In this document: one piece after another, positions 8,552-15,381 of the stretch
How positions within the stretch are numbered: the first letter of the stretch is position 1
Layout: every line of letters begins with the position of its first letter
Source of the DNA: DASUPK01 sp963821705
Lineage (GTDB): Bacteria > Actinomycetota > Thermoleophilia > Solirubrobacterales > 70-9
NCBI GenBank assembly: GCA_963821705.1
Contig: CAWGEV010000001.1
Span: forward strand, 1 to 24,228
Reading direction: 5' to 3'
DNA length: 24,228 bases
Translations under genes and position numbers: made by a program
The notes under the pieces: model-generated
What the model was told of the DNA's origin: nothing
The model's database searches: none
The model's input: the letters and a program-made list of their open reading frames with translations, nothing else

Positions 8552-8598
8552 CGCGCCCGACAGGATTCGAACCTGTGACCTTCGGTTTCGTAGACCGC
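8552..8598 (-). pseudogene. 3' half of a tRNA-Arg(ACG), possible attachment site
   Basis: On the minus strand an anticodon arm (8597-8583) reads CGGT-CTACGAA-ACCG, whose 7-nt loop has anticodon ACG (arginine). It is followed by an AAGGTC junction, a perfect T arm ACAGG-TTCGAAT-CCTGT, and the acceptor strand CGGGCGC with discriminator G at 8552. The 5' half (acceptor GCGCCCG and D arm) is absent from the bases upstream on that strand (8599-8680). A lone 3' half reaching back to the anticodon loop is what tyrosine-integrase insertion into a tRNA leaves behind. No CCA is encoded. The stretch 8509-8749 holds no gene I can support. Confidence 0.6.
8555..8580 (-). repeat. 26-bp direct repeat, right copy (tRNA 3' end)
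   Basis: Identical to 6170-6195 in the same orientation, covering the T arm and part of the acceptor strand. The pair brackets about 2.4 kb holding the secreted repeat protein and the DUF2252 gene. T arms are conserved between tRNAs, so identity may reflect two related tRNA ends and not one duplication. Confidence 0.6.
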
Positions 8599-8749
8599 GG
8601 CGGGAGTTCGGTGGGACTCGTCTGGGCTCAGGATTCGGCTCTGTACCGGGACTCGAGTTCGTCTGGGTTCGGCTGGACTCCGTCCCGTCCGTTGCCCTCT
8701 CGTTGCCCTGCACGTAGACCGTATGTAGCCATGGCTTAGCCTCCTGAGG

Positions 8750-9859
8750 ATGGCCCCCTCAAGTCAGGAGGGGATCCCCCTCACAAGCTGCAAACTCACC
8801 GCTCTGCTGGGCGTTTGTTTCACGATGTTGGCGTCAGCATGTGGCGCTTCCTGCAGCACAACCGATTCCTCGGTCCGCGGCGTGGTCGGCGAGCCGTGCA
8901 ACTCGTCAGGCCTGTTTGCAGCGGACAGCGTATGGAACGCCTGCCTCCCCGCGGACGCCCCGATCGATCCTGGATCGGGGGGAATGGTGGAGGCCCTGGC
9001 TCGGGAGGTGGGCCGAGAGGTAGCAGCGGGGACGGGGCCGTATGTTCAGACGGACAGTTACAGCACGCCGCTCTACGTTGTACGCGCGCACCAGCCGGTC
9101 GTCCGGGTGGCGCTTGACGACTCACACGCACCGTGGCGGAGGAGCCTGCAGCGAGCCTTCAGAAAGGTCCCGATTCCGAGGCATGCGCGACCGGCTGCGG
9201 GGAGCGACGCGCACATGACCGTGTGGCAACCCTCGCGCGACAAGCTCTGGGAGTTCTGGCAGGCCCGCAAGGAGCGTGACGGCTGGCATGCGAGCTGGGG
9301 CGGGGCGATGAAGCACGTCTCGCGGAGCCCTGGGTATTTCGACGAGAGCTCCTGGCCGCATCTCTCGCGGACCTATTGGGGGGCAACGGCGACCAGTCTT
9401 GCCGGTGATCGCCGGCACGATGCTCGTCAAGGAGCTGCGCGCCGGCGAGATCAAGCACGCATTGGCGCTGAGCCTGCCGGCTCCAAGGGCCGGCTGGTTC
9501 GCCTGGCCGGCGCAGAGGACCGACGGCACGGGTCCTCCTGAGGCGATCCCGGAGGGCGCCCGTCTTCGTCTCGATCCGTGACCTGAATCTCGACGAGCAT
9601 GCACCTCCCGTGGATGACACTGATGATGGCGAGGGCCGCACAGCGCTACGGCATGATCGTCCGGGATCAGACCCATGCCGCAATCGGCTTCTACGCGCAG
9701 GATCCGGTCCGGGCCAAGAGGGACCCCTACAACAGGCCGAATGGCTTCTTTGGTGGACAGTCCCCGACGCAGCTCCTCGCCAGGTTCCCATGGGAGAGTC
9801 TCGAAGTGGTTCGAATGAGGCTGTGCCGAGCGGGATCGGGTCGCTGCTCGCAGGGCTAG
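8750..9859 (+). pseudogene. Conserved exported protein of unknown function (possible lipoprotein), three +1 shifts
   Basis: No function is recognised. The N terminus has a hydrophobic segment (LTALLGVCFTMLAS) followed by Cys31, so a signal peptide or weak lipobox is likely (Ala, not Leu, at -3). The protein then reads LFAADSVWNACLPADAPIDP, YVQTDSYSTPLYVVRAHQP, SDAHMTVWQPSRDKLWEFWQ and YWGATATSL in the first frame. It continues PVIAGTMLVKELRAGEIKHA and WFAWPAQRTDGTGPPEAIPE in a second, and WMTLMMARAAQRYGMIVRDQ, AAIGFYAQDP in a third, to TAG 9857-9859. Removing single extra bases near 9401, 9579 and 9604 restores one open frame of about 368 residues, so the coding content is whole. From memory, similar secreted proteins occur in Solirubrobacterales. 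The stop overlaps the stop of the convergent glycosyltransferase gene. Confidence 0.72.
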
Positions 9860-11004
9860 GTGGTCGCAGCCTCGGTCGGGGAACCACGGCCGAGATCGGA
9901 AACCCGCACCGGCCGGACACCGGCGAGGCGCGCGAGAGCCGCCTGAGGACGCGAGCTGACAACCGCCACCGCGCTCGGCCGTCGCAAGAGGCGCAGGAAT
10001 GCCTCGACCGGACCGGCGGCGGTCAGGTCCACCTCGTAGCGGTCCTCCTCCCGGATCGCAGCGGGATCGCCCCCAGCCAAGACGGCGATGGAGGGGCCCC
10101 CGCCCAGGCCCAGCCGACTCGCCCTGCGCCGCACCGCGACGCGATGGCTGCAGACATCCACAACGCCGCGGACCCGCTGAGGGTGTGCGAGGAGCTCCTG
10201 GAGGAACCTGCGAAACGCGCCACGGGTGCCGTTGCGCTGTTGGGCGCGGAAACGGTCCCAGGCGGTGACACCCATGCGCCGCTCGACCAGCCGCGGCGAC
10301 CACCATCTCTCCGCGGAATGGGAGCGTGCGATCTGCAGATGCGCGTCGTGTACTCCCTCCCAATCGGCCGACATCTGTCCGGGGTGAGTGTGGTAGAGGA
10401 GCCCCACCTTCGGGGACAACGCTGCCCGTCCAGGATCCAACACCCGGCACCACATGTCGAGGTCTTCGCAGAACACGTCGCGGAATCCACCCGCCGCCAG
10501 AGCAGTGTCGCGATGGATCATCACGGCACTGTCCGGAATCGGGTTCTCCGGGTGGAGGAGGGGAACCGGCGAAGTCAGGATCTCGGTCTCAGCCGTGAGC
10601 GCCCCGTGGAAGCCACGTTCGCTCGAGTTCGGATTGCATTCGATGCAGGCGGAGGCAACCAGCACGTGCCCCGGGGTCAGGGACCAGAGGATCCCGAGAT
10701 GATCCGGCAGCCACTCGTCATCAGAGTCGAGTAGAGCGACCCATTCGTGGCGAGCCGCCCGCAGACCGGTCTGTTTTCCGACACCTGTTCCAAGGTTGCG
10801 CTCATGCCGAATTACCCGAGCGCCAGCAGCCTCGGCGACCTCATCGGAGCCGTCGGTTGAGGCGTCGTCGACGACGATCACCTCAGCCGGCCCCCTCGGT
10901 CGCTGCGAGGCAACGCTTCGCAGGGCTCTCTTCAGCAGTTGTGAGCGGTTGAAGACGGTGATCACGACCGACACCGGTAGGGGAGTGGGCGAGTGCACTT
11001 CCAT
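9856..11004 (-). CDS. GT2 family glycosyltransferase
   Basis: This is a GT-A fold, inverting-type glycosyltransferase that would add one sugar to the lipid-linked repeat unit at the cytoplasmic membrane face. Near the N terminus are VSVVITVFNRSQLLKRALRS and VIVVDDASTDGSDE. The DxD metal site is Asp93-Ser-Asp95 in LLDSDDEW, and CEDLDMWCRV is the usual acceptor-side 'ED' motif. The C-terminal 100 residues (after RFLQELLAHPQ) are basic and not recognised. ATG 11004 is chosen; GTG 11013, directly after the flippase TGA, is in frame and equally possible. It is the last gene of the asnB-acyltransferase-flippase operon and is probably translationally coupled. Its TAG (9858-9856) interlocks with the stop of the convergent exported-protein gene at a CTAG palindrome. 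Donor and acceptor are unknown. Confidence 0.9.
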   Translation of the reverse strand: MEVHSPTPLPVSVVITVFNRSQLLKRALRSVASQRPRGPAEVIVVDDASTDGSDEVAEAAGARVIRHERNLGTGVGKQTGLRAARHEWVALLDSDDEWLPDHLGILWSLTPGHVLVASACIECNPNSSERGFHGALTAETEILTSPVPLLHPENPIPDSAVMIHRDTALAAGGFRDVFCEDLDMWCRVLDPGRAALSPKVGLLYHTHPGQMSADWEGVHDAHLQIARSHSAERWWSPRLVERRMGVTAWDRFRAQQRNGTRGAFRRFLQELLAHPQRVRGVVDVCSHRVAVRRRASRLGLGGGPSIAVLAGGDPAAIREEDRYEVDLTAAGPVEAFLRLLRRPSAVAVVSSRPQAALARLAGVRPVRVSDLGRGSPTEAATT

Positions 11005-11013
11005 CGCGCACAC

Positions 11014-12573
11014 TCAGGTGGATGGCTGGGGTCTGGGGATGATTCGAGCCGCCCACTTCGAGCCGGGCGCGACAGAGGCAACGATCGCCTCGACGCGGGC
11101 ACGATCGCGAGGGAGCAACCCACCCACGATCAGGAAGAGGATGGCGTAGGCGGCGGCGCCGACAGTGAGCGCGGCGATCAGGCCGAGCACACCAGGCAGA
11201 ACGGAGTCGACCAGGCGGGCGACGGCGAAACCGCCAGCGTAGGCGGCGACTAGCCCTGCCAACTGGCGGGCGGGCCAAAGCTGGAGCATCGGCTGCGAGA
11301 GGTGGGCGCGCAGCACCCCAAACTGGACGGCGAGCTGCACGCAGGCACCGAGCGTGACGCCCAGGGCGGCGCCGGTCACGCCCATCGAGATGGTCAGGAC
11401 GACGGTCAGCGGGATGGTGGCGGCCATTCGGGCGCCCGCCAGCGCGGTCGTCGCAAGCGGCCTCCCCACCGCGAGCAGGGCATCCGACTGGATGTTCGTC
11501 ATCGTCGAGATCGCGGGCACGAGTAGGACGAGGGCGAGAGCCGTCGATGCGCTCGAGAATCCCGGCCCGAACAGCGCCATCACCCCGGCCGCCGCCCCGC
11601 CGCCGGCGGCGGCGGGCAGCAACATTCCCGCGGCGATATACCGCTGGGAGTCGAGCAGGGCGCGATCGAAGCCGGACTGGTCGTCACCCACGTGTCGCTC
11701 GACAAGCGTCGGGAACACCATCTCGGTTATCCGGTGGTTGAGCTCGACGAAGCGCTGACTCAACGCCCAGGCCCGGTTCCACGCACCGACAGCGCTGATC
11801 GAGCCGTAGGCGCCAAGGATCCACGTCCCGATCTGATCGCTCACCCCGGTGGCGAGGGAGCCCGGTGTCACCTTGAGCCCGAATCGCAGGATTTGCGGCA
11901 GCTCGCGGAATCCGTTGCGGATCTCCGCGAGGGGTACCGACCAATGCATCCACTTCGGTGACACGTAGAGGCGGTGCGCCAGCGAGGTCACCCACGAGGC
12001 GACCGTGGAGAGGATCAGGCCCCACACGGTCGGCATGAAGAAGCTCGCCGCCACTGCAAAGACCAGGTAGGCGACCATCTGGTGAGATCGAATCCAGAAC
12101 AGGTCACGGCCCGCACGAAAAGCTGAGAGGACGCCGTCGATGTTCCAGGCGGGGTTCGTGAACATCAGGTAGCCGCCGAGGCTCACCATCGCCGGCGCGA
12201 ACAGGTCGGGGTGCCCGATCGGGCCGCGGAAGAGAAAGTACGTGGCCACCGCCGCGACGGTCGACGAGACGAGGGTGAGTGCCTCCGAGAAGATGAACAC
12301 CGGGATGAAGAGCCCCGTGACACGGGGACTTCGGGGCGGCAGTGGCGCCAGCAGGCGGATCAGTGCGGGTTGTTCGCGAACGCTCGACAGGAACCAGACT
12401 GCCCCGGTCGGAGCGTAGGCGAGCGCGAATTCCCCGATCACGTCGATCCCGTAGATGCGAGCGGTGAAGATGCTCGACCCGAGCGCCAGGATCCCGCTGA
12501 CAGCAAAGCTGAGACTGCCGAATCCGAAGGCGCTGCGGAACGACGGTCGTTTGCTGATCGGGCCGCTGCGCAT
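11014..12573 (-). CDS. Polysaccharide flippase, Wzx-like (MOP superfamily)
   Basis: A 519-residue, very hydrophobic protein with about 12-14 predicted membrane segments, the size and layout of Wzx/MATE-type exporters that flip undecaprenyl-linked oligosaccharides. The N terminus reads FGFGSLSFAVSGILALGSSI then FTARIYGIDVIGEFALAYA, typical of the 'polysaccharide biosynthesis protein' family (first helix, then ARxxG...F). The middle has FGLKVTPGSLATGVSDQIGT and RITEMVFPTLVERHVGDD. The last third is alternating Ala/Val/Leu helices such as VTGAALGVTLGACVQLAVQF. ATG 12573 follows a weak GGATAGG. It lies 52 bases after the acyltransferase gene and directly abuts the GT2 gene. Substrate is unknown; the neighbouring Wzz- and Wzy-like genes support a Wzy-dependent pathway. 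Confidence 0.88.
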   Translation of the reverse strand: MRSGPISKRPSFRSAFGFGSLSFAVSGILALGSSIFTARIYGIDVIGEFALAYAPTGAVWFLSSVREQPALIRLLAPLPPRSPRVTGLFIPVFIFSEALTLVSSTVAAVATYFLFRGPIGHPDLFAPAMVSLGGYLMFTNPAWNIDGVLSAFRAGRDLFWIRSHQMVAYLVFAVAASFFMPTVWGLILSTVASWVTSLAHRLYVSPKWMHWSVPLAEIRNGFRELPQILRFGLKVTPGSLATGVSDQIGTWILGAYGSISAVGAWNRAWALSQRFVELNHRITEMVFPTLVERHVGDDQSGFDRALLDSQRYIAAGMLLPAAAGGGAAAGVMALFGPGFSSASTALALVLLVPAISTMTNIQSDALLAVGRPLATTALAGARMAATIPLTVVLTISMGVTGAALGVTLGACVQLAVQFGVLRAHLSQPMLQLWPARQLAGLVAAYAGGFAVARLVDSVLPGVLGLIAALTVGAAAYAILFLIVGGLLPRDRARVEAIVASVAPGSKWAARIIPRPQPST

Positions 12574-12625
12574 CGCCTATCCAACGGCGCGGCACCCGGC
12601 TGCCTTCCACCCGGCGATGGCGCCT

Positions 12626-13180
12626 TCAGCGCCTGACCGCGCGTGCCTCGATCGCCCGGGCCGGGTTGCCGGCCACCGTGTCGCCAGCGGGAACGTCTCT
12701 GGTGACCACGGCGCCAGCCCCCACGGTGGACCCCTCACCGATTCGCACGCCGCCGAGGACGATCGCGCCCGAGCCGAGCGAGGCGTCCGGCTCGACGATC
12801 GTCCTCTGCATCTCCCAGTCCCCCTCCTCCTGCAGGGTGCCGTCTTCCCGGGTCGCCCGAGGGCGCCTGTCGTTGATGAAGATGACGCCGTGGCCGACGA
12901 AGACGCGGTCGTGGATGGTCACGCCGTTGCAGATGAATGTGTGGCCCTCGATCTTGCAGTCCGCTCCAATCGCGGCGCCGGACTGGATCTCGACGAAGCT
13001 CCCGATCTTCGTCCGGGATCCGATCGAGCAGCCATAGAGGTTGGTGAACGACCACACGATCACGGCTTCGCCGAACGTCACCTCGCTGATCAATCGGTGC
13101 GGAGCCCGGTTCGACGGATGCGTCCGCTCGGTTGAGCCAGCGGGCTCGCCGGCTCGCGCATGTGCGGCAGTGATCCCCAT
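12626..13180 (-). CDS. Left-handed beta-helix acyltransferase (WbpD/WlbB-like sugar N-acetyltransferase)
   Basis: The 184 residues consist largely of hexapeptide repeats: IGSRTKIGSFVEIQSGAAIG, VTIHDRVFVGHGVIFINDRR, then IVEPDASLGSGAIVLGGVRI and VGAGAVVTRDVPAGDTVAGN. The insertion around INDRRPRA and GHGVIFIND, and the closing VAGNPAR, match the group that acetylates amino groups of UDP-3-amino-uronates or dTDP-amino sugars (WbpD, WlbB, FdtC). Such enzymes act as trimers with acetyl-CoA in the cytoplasm. The first 28 residues are unusual and Ala/Arg-rich, so the true start may be downstream. ATG 13180 has AGGAGG only 2 bases before it, too close to be ideal. It begins 9 bases after the asnB stop. 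The exact sugar is inferred only from family and context. Confidence 0.82.
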   Translation of the reverse strand: MGITAAHARAGEPAGSTERTHPSNRAPHRLISEVTFGEAVIVWSFTNLYGCSIGSRTKIGSFVEIQSGAAIGADCKIEGHTFICNGVTIHDRVFVGHGVIFINDRRPRATREDGTLQEEGDWEMQRTIVEPDASLGSGAIVLGGVRIGEGSTVGAGAVVTRDVPAGDTVAGNPARAIEARAVRR

Positions 13181-13189
13181 CTCCTCCTA

Positions 13190-15139
13190 TCAAACGAACT
13201 GCGAGACGCGAGGCTTCCGGGGAGCGGCCGCGACCCCGTCGATGAACGTCCGCTGCCACAGCTCGAGCACGACCAGCGCCCAGATCCGCAGCGCGTTGTC
13301 TGCCGTGCCCGCTTCGTTGTCTCGAACCAGACTGCGGACCGCCGCAGGATCGAACAGGCCGCGTTCGCGGATGGTCGCGGGTGACAGACAGTCGTCGATC
13401 AGCGGCCGCAGCTCGCCGCCCATCCAGGCCCGAAGGGGGGCGCCGAAGCCGGCCTTTGGTCGCCAGATGACCGCCTCGGGCAGCACCCCCTGCATGGCCC
13501 GCTTGAGGACGTACTTGCGGGTCATGCGCCTCAGCTTGAGTCCCGGGGGAATGCGGCTCGCGAGCTCGACCACCTTGTCGTCGAGCAGCGGGACCCTGAC
13601 CTCGGTCGAGGCCGCCATGCTCATCCGGTCCGTGTAGGCGAGGTTGAGGCACGGAAGGAATGTCTTCATGTCCACGTAGAGGAGCTGGTTGAGCCACTCC
13701 TCGTCGTCTCCGCGCGAGACGTACTCGCGGTGCCGATGAAGTGCGTCGTGCGGGCCGACCTCTGCGCGGAGCTCGGCGCTGAGCAGGCCGGACAGCTCCT
13801 CGGGACGGTAGTAGGAGCAGTAGGTGAGGTAGCGGTCCATGAACGGCTGGTCAATGCCGCGGAGGAGCTTCATCGCGTTTCTGCGAGGGGCGCGCAGCCG
13901 CCCGGGCCTTCCCATGGTCAGCCGGCCGTCGAGCGACGTGCGGATCGCCCTGCGGAAGCCTCGCGGGAGAAGGTCGGCTGGCCGGGTCAGCCGAGCCGCC
14001 AAGTGACGCGGGTAGCCGGCGAAGATCTCGTCGGCGCCCATGCCGCTGAGGACCACCGTGAGTCTCTCGCGCGCGGCGGAGCAGATCAGGTAGGTCGTGA
14101 TCGCGGCGGGATCGGCGATCGGCTCGTCCATGTGCCAGACGAGCTTGGGCAGAAGATCGACGATCTCCGGCGAGAGCACGCGCTCGCGATGGTCGAGCCC
14201 CAGCTCCCGGCCGAGGCTGCGCGCGTAGCGGAGATCGTCGGGGACGATCTCGTGCGCGAGGTCCTCCTCGCTGAAGCCGACCGTGTATGCCGTGACGTTC
14301 GGCGAGGCACCCCTCATGGTGGCCACCACCGCGCCCGAGTCCAAGCCTCCGCTCAGGAAGCTCCCGAGCGGAACGTCGGAGACCATCTGCCGGCGAACGG
14401 CCGCCTGCGTCGTCTCGCGTACCCGCTCGGTCCAGGCCGCCTCCGAGACGCCGCCATCGACACCGAAGCTTGGATCCCAGTACTGCCTCACCGCCAGCTC
14501 TCCGTTCGCGTAGCGGGCGCAGTGTCCCGCTGGGAGCTGGTACATCCCGTCGAACAGGGTGCCGGGATCGGGAACCCAGAGGAACGTCAGGTACTCCGCG
14601 AGCGCCGTATGCCGCAGCGAGGGGGGTCGAAGGGCCGGGAGCAGCGCCTTCAGCTCCGAAGCGAAGTAGAGAACACCACCCTCCTCCGCGTAGTACAGCG
14701 GCTTTACTCCAAGCCGATCGCGGGCCAGAAAGAGCTCGTCCCGCTCCCTGTCCCAGATCGCGAGCGCGAAGATGCCGTTGAGGCGATCGAGCATCCCCTC
14801 GCCGTACCGGGCGTACATCGCCAACAGCACCTCCGTGTCGCAGTCCGAGCGGAACCGGAAGCCGTCGGCGCGCAGCTCAGAGCGAAGCTCACGGAAGTTG
14901 TAGAGCTCGCCGTTGTAGGTGATCCAGTACCGGTCCGCATGGACCATCGGCTGGGAGCCCCTCGGGCTCGTGTCCAGGATGCTCAGCCGGCGGTGACCAA
15001 GTGCCGCCGGGACCGAGCCGTCGCCGGCCGGAAAGAGCTCGATCCCCTCGCCGTCGGGACCTCGGTGGGCCAGGGACGCCGTCATCGATTCGATCAGGGG
15101 CCGGTCCGCGCGGCCGACGAAGCCGCAGATCCCGCACAC
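13190..15139 (-). CDS. asnB: Glutamine-hydrolysing asparagine synthase family amidotransferase
   Basis: A 649-residue class II glutamine amidotransferase. Start GTG 15139 puts the nucleophile at Cys2 (MCGICGF), exposed after Met removal. A GGAG lies 6 bases upstream. The glutaminase half has HRGPDGEGIE, YNGELYNFRELR and CDTEVLLAMYARYGEGMLDR. The synthetase half has the ATP-binding SGGLDSG at about residues 263-269, LSGMGADEIFAGYPRHL, and YTDRMSMAASTEVRVPLLDD. All catalytic elements look intact. It could make asparagine. As the first gene of a polysaccharide operon, it may instead amidate a uronic-acid carboxyl group, as proposed for AsnB homologues in O-antigen clusters (e.g. WbpS). The sequence cannot decide between them. 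It is divergent from the oxidoreductase operon. Confidence 0.93.
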   Translation of the reverse strand: MCGICGFVGRADRPLIESMTASLAHRGPDGEGIELFPAGDGSVPAALGHRRLSILDTSPRGSQPMVHADRYWITYNGELYNFRELRSELRADGFRFRSDCDTEVLLAMYARYGEGMLDRLNGIFALAIWDRERDELFLARDRLGVKPLYYAEEGGVLYFASELKALLPALRPPSLRHTALAEYLTFLWVPDPGTLFDGMYQLPAGHCARYANGELAVRQYWDPSFGVDGGVSEAAWTERVRETTQAAVRRQMVSDVPLGSFLSGGLDSGAVVATMRGASPNVTAYTVGFSEEDLAHEIVPDDLRYARSLGRELGLDHRERVLSPEIVDLLPKLVWHMDEPIADPAAITTYLICSAARERLTVVLSGMGADEIFAGYPRHLAARLTRPADLLPRGFRRAIRTSLDGRLTMGRPGRLRAPRRNAMKLLRGIDQPFMDRYLTYCSYYRPEELSGLLSAELRAEVGPHDALHRHREYVSRGDDEEWLNQLLYVDMKTFLPCLNLAYTDRMSMAASTEVRVPLLDDKVVELASRIPPGLKLRRMTRKYVLKRAMQGVLPEAVIWRPKAGFGAPLRAWMGGELRPLIDDCLSPATIRERGLFDPAAVRSLVRDNEAGTADNALRIWALVVLELWQRTFIDGVAAAPRKPRVSQFV

Positions 15140-15381
15140 GGGCTACTCCATCCCCGCTCGGCTACCGACGCGTGGAACGTCGGCGCACGCCAGTCGAGCG
15201 AACGAGTTGCGGGCCGTGAGTCTCGGGTCGGTTGTCACGTTGGGTTGGGTGCGGCTCCTGCCTGGCGGGCGCCAGGGGCATCGATCACACGCGAGTGCCA
15301 TCACGTGCCGTCACCTACAACAACGCACCGAAAGCCCAGAGCTTGCCCCGCAGTTGCGGGGTCCGTCGAGGGACGCTTCTG
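15140..15381. promoter_or_regulatory. Divergent promoter region of the two polysaccharide operons
   Basis: These 242 bases separate asnB (minus) from the two-domain oxidoreductase (plus) and must carry both operon promoters. A small inverted repeat, CCTGGC-4 nt-GCCAGG, lies at 15261-15276. A GAGGGA at 15368-15373 is the ribosome-binding site for ATG 15382. No promoter hexamers are clear enough to name. An open frame extends upstream to 15232 but has no family similarity, so it is treated as non-coding. Confidence 0.4.

Noticed and set aside
8532..8717. Short protein reading APDRIRTCDLRFRRPR
   Set aside because: Also a known translation artefact of tRNA 3' sequence; no homologous protein family is implied.
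8600..8750. C-terminal tail of a tyrosine integrase next to the tRNA fragment
   Set aside because: The minus-strand reading (QGNERATDG...) is suggestive, but there is no catalytic Arg-His-Arg-Tyr region upstream.
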